Counted from the first letter of the stretch, positions 7,712 through 16,087 are shown. The stretch is DNA of 20,104 bases from Candidatus Woesearchaeota archaeon (GCA_018302725.1 JAGVZJ010000005.1:1-20104), one strand, 5' to 3'. The notes: generated by a model from the sequence alone, not told the origin. Made by a program: numbers and translations.

Positions 7712-9127
7712 ATGAACCATAAAAGGATTCTCTTTATTGCACCAGCAACAGAATTTGGGGCTTACCCTCCTTTAGGGATACTTAGTGTTGCATCTTACAT
7801 AAGGGAAAAAGGCTATGAAGTAGGAATAATTGACTACTCTGGTCTAAAAATTTCTAAAGAGCAGATAAAGCAGGATATCTCAAATTTTAATCCTGACCTT
7901 GTAGCATTAGGAGTTCTAACAGGTCCTGGATTAACAAGAGCTATAATGGTCAGTGATATCGCAAAATCTTTAGGTAAAACAGTAGTCTGGGGAGGTCCTC
8001 ATCCCACAATTTTGCCTAATTTAACTTTAAGTCACCCTTCAATAGACGCAGTAATTATGGGAGAGGGAGAGTACGCTTTAGAGGAATATCTAGGCTATTT
8101 AAACGGCAGCAAAAAAGAACCAAAAGGAATTGGATTAAAAATTAATAATAAAATAAAGATAACCCCCCCTCAGGATAGATTTGTAGATATTGAGAAAAAG
8201 CCAATGCCAGCATGGGAGTTAATCAAGGACATTGACAAATACTTTCCTTATTCTAGGCATAATTTTGTTCTTCTGGAAGCAAACCGTGGATGCCCATACA
8301 GATGCGGTTTTTGTCATCACGCAAATAATGATGTAAAAGAATATGGTGGAAAGTTCAGAAATCTCAGTGCTGTTAAATTGATCGAACAATTTGATTATGT
8401 CAGGAGTCTAACAAAAAAGCACATTTCAAGAATGGATATAGGTGGGGACATGCATCTGACAAATGAGGCATTTACTGAAAAATTCGTTAAAGAAATGCTA
8501 GATAGTGGAAGGAAGATAGGTTGGCATACTGTGAGTAGGTTTGATTGTATGACTGAAAAAATGGCAGACATGATAGCAAAAGCAGGTTGTGAAGGGATAA
8601 TGCTCGGTTGTGAATCTGGAAGCCCAAGGATCCAGAAGATGCTCGGAAAGAGAATTGATCTTGAAAAGGCAAAAAAAGTAGCAAAACGCATCAGAGACAA
8701 TGGTATCATGCTTACAATTACCTATATGATGGGGCATCCTGATGAAACTTTAGAAGAGATAAAGATGACAAAAAAATTTATGAAAGAGATTCCTGCAGAC
8801 CAGAATCTATTGCAAATATACAGGCCATTCCCAGGGACGCCGTACTTTAATCTATCAATCCAACAGAAAAAAACAAAACTACCAAGCACATTAAAAGATT
8901 ATGTTACATTTGGCGTTCTGGGGCATCATGCAAATATTTCTAAAGTATCCTCTGCAGTATTGTTAAGGGAATTCTACAGAACTAATGCTTATGAACAGAC
9001 CAGGTATTTTATAAATCAGCAAAGATTCTTTCTGAAAAAACAGATGTACCACCAGTTCTTAGACCTATTCAAAAACAACAAGTTCACTTTCAAGATAAAG
9101 GAGATGTTAACAGTCTCTGCAAAATGA
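7712..9127 (+). CDS. B12-binding-domain radical SAM protein
   Basis: This 471-residue protein has the two-part layout of cobalamin-dependent (class B, BchE/hopanoid-type) radical SAM enzymes. Residues about 1-130 form a Rossmann-like B12-binding domain (YPPLGILSVASYIREKGYEV; VVWGGPHPTILP; GEGEYALEEYL). It lacks the DxHxxG histidine, which is common in this class. Residues about 185-390 form the radical SAM barrel, with the 4Fe-4S ligands C194, C198 and C201 in NRGCPYRCGFC. LGCESGSPRIQKML (about 298-311) is the SAM-binding ESG region. The C-terminal tail is basic. Such enzymes methylate or rearrange unreactive carbons. The substrate is unknown; nearby genes suggest a sugar, a lipid carrier or a membrane lipid. 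It overlaps the epimerase gene by 4 bases (ATGA). Confidence 0.9.
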   Translation: MNHKRILFIAPATEFGAYPPLGILSVASYIREKGYEVGIIDYSGLKISKEQIKQDISNFNPDLVALGVLTGPGLTRAIMVSDIAKSLGKTVVWGGPHPTILPNLTLSHPSIDAVIMGEGEYALEEYLGYLNGSKKEPKGIGLKINNKIKITPPQDRFVDIEKKPMPAWELIKDIDKYFPYSRHNFVLLEANRGCPYRCGFCHHANNDVKEYGGKFRNLSAVKLIEQFDYVRSLTKKHISRMDIGGDMHLTNEAFTEKFVKEMLDSGRKIGWHTVSRFDCMTEKMADMIAKAGCEGIMLGCESGSPRIQKMLGKRIDLEKAKKVAKRIRDNGIMLTITYMMGHPDETLEEIKMTKKFMKEIPADQNLLQIYRPFPGTPYFNLSIQQKKTKLPSTLKDYVTFGVLGHHANISKVSSAVLLREFYRTNAYEQTRYFINQQRFFLKKQMYHQFLDLFKNNKFTFKIKEMLTVSAK

Positions 9128-9987
9128 TAGCTTTAACCGGAGCAACTGGTTTTATTGGAAAAAATTTAATCAATAAGCTAAAAGGGAAGAAAATAAAATG
9201 CCTCATCAGAAGGTACAATGAAAATCTAGGCAAAAAAAATATAATTCCTGTAATGGGAGATATAACTAACAAAACTTCCGCAGAAATGTTTCTTAAAGGC
9301 GCAAAAATTCTTATCCATCTAGCAGCGGTAATAGACTCAAACAACAGGAAGGATTATTACTCAGTTAATGTAGAAGGCACAAAAAATCTGGTAGATGCCT
9401 GTAAAAAGAATAAAGTGAAAAGAATAATTTTTGTAAGCTCAATGGCGTCTACAAAAGACTATCTAGATGATTATGGGAGAAGTAAAAAAATTGCAGAAGA
9501 TATAGTAAAAAGATCCGGATTAAATTATACAATTCTCAGGCCATCTCTTGTATATGGTGAAAACAGCAATAGCATGAGAAAAATGGTATCTTTAATAGAC
9601 TCTTTTAAGTTCATTCCAATAGTTGGAAATGGAGAATATAAAATAAATCCAGTCCATGTAAATGATGTGGTTAGTGCTATCCTCTCCTCCATAGAATCTA
9701 AAAAGTCTATAGGGAAGGCTTATGATATTCTAGGGAAAAGCGAAATTACATTCAACGAATTTGTAGATATGGTAAGTGCAAAGTATAACATTCACAAGCG
9801 AAAAGTTCATATACCCATTCAATTGTGTTTAGCAGTAAGCTCAATTGGGAGCATTCTTGGTCCACATTTTCCATTAAAGAAGTCATTTGTGCTTAGTTTA
9901 AATTCAAGATACAAAGGAGAAATTAGTCAGGCAAGATCAGATTTGAATTACCATCCAATTGAGTTTAAAGAGGGGTTGAACAGATAA
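9124..9987 (+). CDS. NAD-dependent sugar epimerase/dehydratase (extended SDR)
   Basis: This 287-residue extended short-chain dehydrogenase/reductase has the NAD-binding motif ALTGATGFIGKNL (residues 3-15). IHLAAVIDS (64-72) and IIFVSSMAST follow in the fold, and the catalytic YxxxK is Y117/K121 in DDYGRSKK. ILRPSLVYGENS begins the substrate-binding region. Relatives change nucleotide-linked sugars (4-epimerases, dehydratases, reductases) or other NAD(P)-dependent substrates. The exact reaction cannot be read from sequence. It is slightly short for UDP-glucose 4-epimerase (about 310-340), so a reductase or an unspecified epimerase is more likely. The ATG overlaps the stop of the preceding radical SAM gene, and the SPASM gene starts on its last base, so the three are translated together. 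Confidence 0.87.
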   Translation: MIALTGATGFIGKNLINKLKGKKIKCLIRRYNENLGKKNIIPVMGDITNKTSAEMFLKGAKILIHLAAVIDSNNRKDYYSVNVEGTKNLVDACKKNKVKRIIFVSSMASTKDYLDDYGRSKKIAEDIVKRSGLNYTILRPSLVYGENSNSMRKMVSLIDSFKFIPIVGNGEYKINPVHVNDVVSAILSSIESKKSIGKAYDILGKSEITFNEFVDMVSAKYNIHKRKVHIPIQLCLAVSSIGSILGPHFPLKKSFVLSLNSRYKGEISQARSDLNYHPIEFKEGLNR

Positions 9988-11117
9988 TGCTTTACACACA
10001 TATACTCAGGAACAGTATTTCTTGGAGGTACCCAAGGAAAGTTTTGGAAAATGCATGGTATGCAATGAGATCCACACCTAAAGCGCCAACACCTTTCAAA
10101 TTAAAATTAGAAAATACAACAGTCTGCAATTTAAGATGCAACATGTGCCCTCATGGAGTTGGATTAAAAAGACCAATAGGCTCAATATCTTATGAAAATT
10201 ACAGGCATATCTTTGACCAGATTTACCCCTGCTATTTAAACTTAACAGGAATAGGCGAGCCATTGCTAAACAAGGATATTTTTAAAATAATTTCCCATGC
10301 AAGATCAAAGCAGACTTTTGTGAAATTGGATAGCAATGCTACATTGCTGAATAGAGATAATGGGCTGAAAATGCTTAATGCAAGCCCAAACATCCTCTCC
10401 ATCTCGATAGATGGGATGAAAAAAGAGACGTTTGAAAAAATAAGGGTCGGAGCTAACTTTGAAAGAGTTATTGAGAATACAGAAAATTTTGTTAAATTAA
10501 AAAAAGAAATTGAAAACACAGACACTCATATCCACACATTTATGGTAGTACAGCAGGAAAATTTAATGCAGCTTCCAGAATACATCAGGTGGGCAGATAA
10601 AATCGGTGTAGACTCAATAAATGGAACATTTGTTATTAGGTTAGGAATGAACGAGAACAATGAAATAGGGTTGGATAAATGCACAAAAGAGGACATAGAG
10701 AAAGTGAAGGCAGAAACGATAAAAGCCTTAAAAGAAGTAAGAACAAAAGTAAGAATTGCAAATCTAATGAACTTTCTCTACACTTTTGATAAGATAAAGG
10801 GGGAAAGTATTAACAAAGGCCATAATGTAAACGCTCCCTGCTTCCTTCCATGGTATACCCCTTATATCACATGGGATGGGAATGTTTGTCCTTGCGATTT
10901 TTATGCGGAAAACGAAATTGTTTTTGGAAACATATTTGAAGAGCCATTTATGAAAATCTGGAACAATGAGAAAGCAAAAGCCTTCAGAAGGCAGTTGATA
11001 AAGAAAAGAGTGGGAATCTGTTCCTCCTGTGGTGTAAATGAAAGCGAGATTTACGATAAATACAAGTTCATCAATAAAATCCCACTAATCCAGAATATAA
11101 CCCACAGGAAGCATTAA
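9987..11117 (+). CDS. Radical SAM protein with SPASM domain
   Basis: This 376-residue radical SAM enzyme carries the 4Fe-4S ligands C47, C51 and C54 in VCNLRCNMCPHG. LTGIGEPLLNKD is the GGEP-like SAM-binding motif, and SISIDGMKKETFEKIR is typical of the barrel. A SPASM-type C-terminus follows, with CFLPWYTPYITWDGNVCPCD and, after IFEEPFMKIWNNEKAKAFR, a final ICSSCGVNE. These Cys would bind auxiliary iron-sulfur clusters. SPASM proteins modify peptides or oxidise sugars and alcohols. In surface-polysaccharide loci this branch is usually left as a generic radical SAM/SPASM protein. It starts on the last base of the epimerase gene (TAATG), with a GAGGGG site about 15 bases upstream. Substrate is unknown. 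Confidence 0.9.
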   Translation: MLYTHILRNSISWRYPRKVLENAWYAMRSTPKAPTPFKLKLENTTVCNLRCNMCPHGVGLKRPIGSISYENYRHIFDQIYPCYLNLTGIGEPLLNKDIFKIISHARSKQTFVKLDSNATLLNRDNGLKMLNASPNILSISIDGMKKETFEKIRVGANFERVIENTENFVKLKKEIENTDTHIHTFMVVQQENLMQLPEYIRWADKIGVDSINGTFVIRLGMNENNEIGLDKCTKEDIEKVKAETIKALKEVRTKVRIANLMNFLYTFDKIKGESINKGHNVNAPCFLPWYTPYITWDGNVCPCDFYAENEIVFGNIFEEPFMKIWNNEKAKAFRRQLIKKRVGICSSCGVNESEIYDKYKFINKIPLIQNITHRKH

Positions 11118-11122
11118 TAAGC
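11112..11122 (+). promoter_or_regulatory. TATA-like box before a GT2 gene
   Basis: CATTAATAAGC is centred 26 bases before the ATG at 11142. It is followed by a pyrimidine tract, like the one before aIF1A. It overlaps the end of the SPASM gene, giving the GT2 its own start. Confidence 0.55.
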
Positions 11123-11141
11123 TTTTTCTCTGTTCTTTTTT

Positions 11142-12119
11142 ATGGAAAATCTTCCTTCAATCAGCTTTGTAATCCCTACTTACAATAATGCAAAACTAGT
11201 GCAGAGATGCCTAGATAGCATTTTCTCCCAGGATTACCCAAAAAATAAGATAGAGGTCATTACAGCAGACGGTGGAAGCACAGACGGCACAGTGGAATTG
11301 CTAAAGCAATACCCAGTAATAATTCTAAATAATAAAAAAAGATTTCCAGAGGGAAAAGGGATGGGCAAGGATCAGGCGGTGAGAGTTGCTAAACACGAAT
11401 TAATAGCATTTGTTGATCAGGACAATGAATTACAGGGAAAACAATGGATAAGGGAGATGATAAAGCCATTAATGAAAGACAAAGAAATATTTGGCTGTGC
11501 TTGTAGACTATTAGTAAAAAAAGATGATCCCATAACAAACAGATATCTAAGCTTAGTCGGAACAGATCCTTTTGCCATTTATAGATCTCTAGAAGGAAGA
11601 GCAGCATTAAACAAGATTAAGTTAAAAGATGAGGGAGACTATTATACATATAAAATCAAGACTGAAAATTGTTTATGCACCGGAGGAAACTGCTTCATTA
11701 TAAGAAAAATGTTACTTGATGAGATAGGGGGCTATACCCAAGACGTTGAAATGATCTATGCTTTAGCAGAAAGAGGAAAAAATAAATTAGCAATTCCAAA
11801 GAATGCTTATACCCACCACGCAGCAATTACTAGTTTTTTGCAGTTTTTAAAGAAAAGAAATTATTGGGCAGCCCATCAAAGATTTGAAAACATAAAGGAT
11901 AGAAAATATTCATGGGAGCCAAGAACTTTAAACGAATATAAAACCTTTTTAATCTTTTTAGTAAAATCAGTGACTATACTACCAAACTTTTTAATTTCGC
12001 TTAAGTACTATTTCAAGACAAAAGAATCAGCATGGCTATTACATGCCCCTTCAGTGTTTATGATCACTTTAATATATGGAAAAGTTTGGATTCAAAGTAA
12101 ATTCAGGAAACACTTATAA
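11142..12119 (+). CDS. GT2 glycosyltransferase
   Basis: This is a 325-residue GT-A enzyme. ISFVIPTYNNAKLVQRCLDS (residues 7-26) and TADGGSTDGT (41-50) are the classic GT2 nucleotide-binding motifs, and the DxD is AFVDQDNEL (D92, D94). CTGGNCFIIRKMLLDEIGGY, in the middle of the protein, matches the acceptor-side helix of the fold, but the usual ED pair is weak (TQDVEMIYALAERG). The C-terminus has one or two moderately hydrophobic stretches (ILPNFLISL; SVFMITLIYG) that may touch the membrane. It probably adds one sugar to a lipid-linked or surface glycan; donor and acceptor are unknown. It has its own TATA-like box, and the following radical SAM gene has another, so it may be transcribed alone. 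Confidence 0.87.
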   Translation: MENLPSISFVIPTYNNAKLVQRCLDSIFSQDYPKNKIEVITADGGSTDGTVELLKQYPVIILNNKKRFPEGKGMGKDQAVRVAKHELIAFVDQDNELQGKQWIREMIKPLMKDKEIFGCACRLLVKKDDPITNRYLSLVGTDPFAIYRSLEGRAALNKIKLKDEGDYYTYKIKTENCLCTGGNCFIIRKMLLDEIGGYTQDVEMIYALAERGKNKLAIPKNAYTHHAAITSFLQFLKKRNYWAAHQRFENIKDRKYSWEPRTLNEYKTFLIFLVKSVTILPNFLISLKYYFKTKESAWLLHAPSVFMITLIYGKVWIQSKFRKHL

Positions 12120-12122
12120 ATT
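12113..12122 (+). promoter_or_regulatory. TATA-like box before the split radical SAM gene
   Basis: CTTATAAATT is centred about 26 bases before the ATG at 12143. The promoter spacing is intact even though the gene behind it is broken. Confidence 0.6.
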
Positions 12123-12142
12123 AAACATGTCTAACCACTAAA

Positions 12143-13054
12143 ATGAAAAAGACAAGGGTGTTATTTGTTATCCCCCCATTAAGAGGGGACTTAAGAGCAG
12201 GAATCAGGAATGTAAAGATTCCTTTAGGTCCTGCTTATCTTGCAGCATACTTAGAAAAAAATAGCTTCTTTGTTAGAATTATAGATTCTTTAGCTTATTA
12301 TGACCAAGTTAAGAAAATAGGTCCAAATAAGCACCATGTAGGTTTAAGTTATACTGAGATTGAAAGAAGAATGAGAGAAATAAATGCTGATGTTGTAGGT
12401 GTTAACTGCGGCTACACAGCTTATGAGCAGGACGCTTTTGAAATAGCAAACATAGCTAAAAAAATAAATCCCAAATGTTTGGTTGTCTTCGGTGGAGCTC
12501 ACTCTTCTGCAGAGCCCGACTCTGTTTTCAAAAATAAAAATGTAGACCTTATTGTTTATGGAGAAGGAGAAGAAACATTTAATGAGTTAGTTTCTAAATA
12601 TGAGAGTGGAGAAGAATTAAAAGGAATTGAAGGAACAATCGAAAGAGGCAGAAAATCTCCTGTAAAAAATAAACCGCGCCCCTTTATCAAAGATTTAGAT
12701 TCTTTGCCTTTCCCAGCTCGTCATTTGCTGCCAATGGAGCGCTATATCAATCATCCAGACAGTGTTTTATGGGCTATGAGGCAGAGAAGCACAGATATTA
12801 TCACAAGCAGAGGCTGCCCTCAGCATTGCTCTTTCTGTTCAATATTTACAGTATGGGGAAGAGTCTGGCGTTCCAGATCTCCAAAAAATGTTGTAGATGA
12901 AATAGAGCACATAGTCAAAACTTATAATGTAAGGCAGTTCAGAGTGCAGGATGACAACTTAGCAGTTTCAGGACAGAGGATTAAAGATATTTGCAAAGAA
13001 ATAATAAGAAGGAAGTTAGACATCAAATGGTACACACCAAATGGAATTACTTAG
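12143..13054 (+). pseudogene. N-terminal part of a split B12-binding radical SAM gene
   Basis: This fragment has 303 residues. Residues about 5-150 form a B12-binding domain (VLFVIPPLRGD; GPAYLAAYLEK; VVFGGAHSSAEPDS; YGEGEETFNELV). Residues about 215-303 form the start of a radical SAM barrel, with cluster ligands C225, C229 and C232 in TSRGCPQHCSFCSI. Homology continues to DIKWYTPNGIT and then meets a TAG at 13052-13054. The rest of the barrel continues in another frame (13051-13623). The missing stretch between the two parts includes the helix that normally precedes the GxESG strand. Taken at face value this is a recently broken gene, because the frame on both sides is still clean. An assembly or base-calling error could also explain it. 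Function would have resembled the intact paralogue at 7712-9127. Confidence 0.85.
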
Positions 13055-13623
13055 CTATATTTGGAATTGAATCAGGGAATGAAGAAACTTTGAAATACAT
13101 TGATAAGCCTATTAATTTAAACTATGCAAGGAAAATAATTGGAATTTGTCATAAACTTGGAATCTGGACCTGCTCCACATTTTTAATTGGCTTCCCCCAT
13201 GAATCAATGAAACATATTAGAGATACAGTTAATTTTGCTAAAGATTCTGGCTTGGACTTTGCTCAGTTTTATGTTGCTCAGCCTTATGCAGGAACTCCTC
13301 TGTACAAGAAATTCATAGAAGAAGGATTATTGGATGAAGGAATAAAAAAATCAAGCAGTTTAGCTGCTTCTCAGTATAGAACCCACTATTTTTCAGGAGA
13401 AGAATTACAAAAACTGCAGCAACAGGCTTATGCAGAATTCATGAAAAATAAGATGAAATCTTTAACAAATCCTAAATTCTTAATCAAAACTGTTCTTCCT
13501 AAGAATAAATCATTTGAGGAGATTAGGTACAGTGCTAAGATTGTTAAAAATTTAGTTGGTCAAAAAGTTAGTTCTGTATTTATTAAAGCTGTTACTACAA
13601 TTGCTCTAGGAACTCCTACTTGA
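12991..13623 (+). pseudogene. C-terminal part of the split B12-binding radical SAM gene
   Basis: This is the second half of the gene that begins at 12143, read in a different frame. True homology starts at about 13051 with LAIFGIESGNEETLKYIDKP, the SAM-binding strand of the barrel. TCSTFLIGFPHESMKHIRDT follows, then AQFYVAQPYAGTPLYKKFIE, which are the last barrel elements of B12/radical SAM enzymes. The ATG at 12991 is just the first start codon available in this frame, and its first 18 or so residues are an out-of-frame reading of the upstream half. On its own this piece lacks the cluster-binding cysteines and cannot be a working radical SAM enzyme. Its last 64 bases overlap a small gene on the minus strand. 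Confidence 0.82.
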
Positions 13624-13847
13624 TGAACTGCACTTCTCACCTTTTTCAAAACATACATTACTCTATTGCCAACAGGTTGCCATGCTCCATTCACATCAAC
13701 AATTTCAGCTAGATTAGAAGAGGAAGCTTGTGACTCTCTCGTTACTTCAAATCCAACTATCCTTGAAAGATTGCCTTCAACTGCTTCATCCCCAGGAACT
13801 CCACGTACCATTTGATTTATATGAAGTATCCCATTGTAGCTAACCAT
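13560..13847 (-). CDS. Small hypothetical protein (95 residues)
   Basis: The ORF starts at ATG 13847 and stops at TGA 13560-13562. I recognise no family. The product is soluble, without membrane segments, and has several Val-rich strands (EGNLSRIVGFEVTRE; NRVMYVLKKVRSAVHQVGVP; AIVVTALINTEL), consistent with a small alpha/beta protein. Two points favour a real gene. A TATA-like box (GTTTAAAAA on this strand) is centred exactly 26 bases before the ATG, the same spacing as the well-supported genes here. It also fills the otherwise empty 287-base gap between the split radical SAM gene and the Nudix gene. It overlaps the radical SAM 3' end tail-to-tail by 64 bases. A chance ORF of this length is still possible. 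Confidence 0.5.
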   Translation of the reverse strand: MVSYNGILHINQMVRGVPGDEAVEGNLSRIVGFEVTRESQASSSNLAEIVDVNGAWQPVGNRVMYVLKKVRSAVHQVGVPRAIVVTALINTELTF

Positions 13848-13868
13848 AACCAGTTAAGAATAAATAGC

Positions 13869-13877
13869 TTTTTAAAC
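13869..13877 (-). promoter_or_regulatory. TATA-like box for the small minus-strand gene
   Basis: On the minus strand this reads GTTTAAAAA, centred 26 bases before the ATG at 13847. It forms half of a divergent promoter region with the Nudix gene. On the plus strand the same bases read TTTTTAAAC, but at 38 bases from the Nudix ATG they are less well placed for that gene. Confidence 0.5.
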
Positions 13878-13882
13878 CTTTT

Positions 13883-13891
13883 CATTTATAC
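13883..13891 (+). promoter_or_regulatory. TATA-like box of the Nudix gene
   Basis: CATTTATAC is centred about 24 bases before the ATG at 13911. This supports 13911 over the upstream in-frame ATG at 13812, which would put the promoter inside the gene. Confidence 0.5.
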
Positions 13892-13910
13892 TACTTATAA
13901 GAGAGAAAAA

Positions 13911-14594
13911 ATGTTTGAGAGACAAATAGATGCATTACACACTGAATTCCAAGAAGCCTTAGCTAGGGAGAATAAGCCAAGTGTAAGACAATACTTGGAG
14001 GCAGTTTTTGAATTAAGGAGCAGACTAGATAGATTAGTTCTTCCACAATTGGGAGTAGACCCAGCTAAATTAGCTGCACATAATATTCTAAGATTCAAGG
14101 GATATGGTCCAGGAGCTTTAATGCCTACTAGTGGTGTTAGGGGCATGATACCTCTAAAAGTTGATACTGCTAATGGGCCAGAGTATGATCCATACTGGGT
14201 ATTACTACAACGCAGAGGAGATAGTGGAGAGTGGGGGATTCCTTCAGGGTTTGTAAATGCAAATGACCCAGATGAAGCAACAGCATTTATAAGAGAAGCC
14301 AGAGAAGAAGCAGGAATAGAAGTTACTAAATTAGACCTTGTAGCGAGAACTAGTAGATTGGACAGATGTTTACATACTTACCCAAATGGGGACAGGATAG
14401 TAGGAAGAGATAATCTTTATAGGGTACATGAATATGACGGAGTACCTAATTTAGGCAAAGACACAGAAAGAGAAAGTTTAAAATTAGAATTTTTTCACAT
14501 AGACCACTTGCCAGAACCATTTGTAGGAATGCACAGATATCCTGTAGAGTTATACACAACACATCTGGAGACGGGAAGATTTGTTATGGGTTAA
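13911..14594 (+). CDS. Nudix hydrolase
   Basis: This is a 227-residue protein from the ATG at 13911. The frame is open back to 13812, but the promoter lies between the two ATGs. The Nudix domain covers about residues 75-220. Its catalytic helix is FIREAREEAGIEV (R118, E119, E122, E123, G125), preceded by WGIPSGFVNANDPDEA. The first half of the Nudix box carries about one extra residue compared with the consensus, but the metal-binding Glu residues are intact. The N-terminal 50 residues are helical. The family hydrolyses nucleoside diphosphates linked to another group (NDP-sugars, ADP-ribose, NADH, oxidised dNTPs). Substrate cannot be assigned. It ends 17 bases before a convergent glycosyltransferase gene. 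Confidence 0.88.
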   Translation: MFERQIDALHTEFQEALARENKPSVRQYLEAVFELRSRLDRLVLPQLGVDPAKLAAHNILRFKGYGPGALMPTSGVRGMIPLKVDTANGPEYDPYWVLLQRRGDSGEWGIPSGFVNANDPDEATAFIREAREEAGIEVTKLDLVARTSRLDRCLHTYPNGDRIVGRDNLYRVHEYDGVPNLGKDTERESLKLEFFHIDHLPEPFVGMHRYPVELYTTHLETGRFVMG

Positions 14595-14596
14595 AT

Positions 14597-14613
14597 CCCT
14601 CTTTTTCTTTTTT
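14597..14613 (+). terminator. T-rich transcription end after the Nudix gene
   Basis: Two runs of five and six T separated by a C follow the Nudix stop codon directly, typical of archaeal oligo-T termination. It sits at the convergence point of the two strands. Confidence 0.55.
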
Positions 14614-16087
14614 AATATTTAACTTCATAAGCTCTAAGCAAGGCTAATTGATCTTTATCATACAAAATATTTCCTGAATTGTCATATCCAAAGATAAATA
14701 CAAAAACTTCAGGATTGTTTAATGGAACTTCATAAGCCCACTCAGGAGATCTTTCAGACTTACTTAATAACACATACCTCGGTTTTCTCTCATTTATTAA
14801 TTCATTAAAATCTTCTTTATCCCCCCAGCCAATAACCTCTCTCTCAGAGTAATAAGCTAACTGAGCTGCTCCATCTGATAATATTACATCATCAGAATTT
14901 GAATTATCTTTTATCCATTTTCCGGCAAACTTATACTCAAGATAACTATCTTTCCTTGTGCTAATTTCATCATCTGCAAATCTAATCTGGTAAACTGCAG
15001 AGAAAGTTAAAAGCAGAACAATAGCTACAATAGCTATATGTTTATTATGCTCTTCAATATAATTATATACAGAAGAAACAATAAATGAAATAATTAGAAA
15101 TGCCGAGGGAAATGTATAAAATAAATACCTGGGCTCTAATTGATTAACAAATCCAAAATAAGCAAAAGGCACAATAAATAACAATAGAATAAACAATTTC
15201 TTCTGCAAACTGGAATTCTTCCTGATTAAGTCAAGTCCTATAACTAACTTAAATAAAAATGCCCCTAACCCAATCAAGAATAATAAAAACAAAACATAAG
15301 CAGGGCTATAAAAATAAGTATAATAAACCTTAACATAATCCCACAATAAAAACACATAATCATAATATCCTCCAGTGGAAATTATCGCTATTTTGTTAAA
15401 CTTCAGGTAGAACCATAGGAAATAAGGAACTAATACAAGAAATACAACTGCAATAGAGGTCCAGATTTCTTTGATCTTTAAAAATTTTAATCCTTTTACG
15501 ATTAGCAAATAGAGGAAAAATGCAATTATTATAAGTCCAAAAGGAAACCTCATTAATATACCTAATCCGATCACTAGGGCAGCTAAATGAATGTGGAAAA
15601 CAGATTTATCCTTGTGCCATTTCCAGAATAAATATGCAGCCAATGTCCATAAAGTTGTTGTTGGCATATCAGTCAATATCCTTGTTGTAAATATTATGTG
15701 CAGGTAAAAAATTGACATAAAAAAAGCAGAAAGCAGTCCAATCTGCTTATTGTATATTTCTTTTCCAAGTAGATAGCCAAGGTAAACACCCCCAATAGAA
15801 AATATTAACTCTATGATTCTCAATGGCATTTCTGGACTAACGCCTATCTTGTAGAAGATAAAAGCAAAAAACGGAAGTAGAATAGGTCTAACATCAGGTA
15901 TATTAAAAGGGATACCAAATGCCCAATTTTTAGCCATAGCAAGGTACTCAGCTTCGTCAAACCACAGAGCAGAGTTTATAGTAAGATATTTCAGCCTTAA
16001 GACGAGTGCAAATATCAAGATAAGAGCAATTATAGATTTGGAGTGTTCATAAAAAAAAATTTGCTTTTTCTCTAACCCTTGTTCCAT
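14612..16087 (-). CDS. GT-C membrane glycosyltransferase, ArnT/PMT type (first of a tandem pair)
   Basis: This is a 491-residue polytopic membrane protein with about ten to twelve hydrophobic segments and a soluble C-terminal domain of about 110 residues. The first outside loop carries the catalytic acidic motif ALWFDEAEYLAMAK (D44, E45), the hallmark of the GT39/GT83 (PMT, ArnT) branch. VRPILLPFFAF and an LLGKEIYNKQIGLLSAFFM segment follow, and TRILTDMPTTTLW matches the second conserved loop. These enzymes take a sugar from a polyprenyl phosphate on the outer face and attach it to a lipid, glycan or protein. It is clearly paralogous to the next gene (same D44/E45 position and same tail layout). 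A weak TATA-like box precedes the ATG at 16087. Acceptor unknown. Confidence 0.87.
   Translation of the reverse strand: MEQGLEKKQIFFYEHSKSIIALILIFALVLRLKYLTINSALWFDEAEYLAMAKNWAFGIPFNIPDVRPILLPFFAFIFYKIGVSPEMPLRIIELIFSIGGVYLGYLLGKEIYNKQIGLLSAFFMSIFYLHIIFTTRILTDMPTTTLWTLAAYLFWKWHKDKSVFHIHLAALVIGLGILMRFPFGLIIIAFFLYLLIVKGLKFLKIKEIWTSIAVVFLVLVPYFLWFYLKFNKIAIISTGGYYDYVFLLWDYVKVYYTYFYSPAYVLFLLFLIGLGAFLFKLVIGLDLIRKNSSLQKKLFILLLFIVPFAYFGFVNQLEPRYLFYTFPSAFLIISFIVSSVYNYIEEHNKHIAIVAIVLLLTFSAVYQIRFADDEISTRKDSYLEYKFAGKWIKDNSNSDDVILSDGAAQLAYYSEREVIGWGDKEDFNELINERKPRYVLLSKSERSPEWAYEVPLNNPEVFVFIFGYDNSGNILYDKDQLALLRAYEVKY

Noticed and set aside
8395..8737. Three overlapping minus-strand ORFs (65-104 residues) inside the first radical SAM gene
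   Set aside because: All lie within a well-supported coding region, overlap each other in different frames, and show no family features.
13041..13068. Programmed frameshift joining the two radical SAM halves
   Set aside because: No slippery run is seen at the junction, and about 16 residues of the barrel are missing compared with the intact paralogue, which recoding would not restore.
13042..13068. Repeated TGGAATT (13042-13048 and 13062-13068) flanking the lesion as a deletion footprint
   Set aside because: Deletion between direct repeats leaves one copy, not two. The 7-base match is expected by chance in AT-rich DNA.
13812..13910. Upstream ATG at 13812 as the Nudix start, adding 33 residues
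   Set aside because: The extra residues have no Nudix similarity, the TATA-like box would fall inside the gene, and the region is better explained as a divergent promoter.
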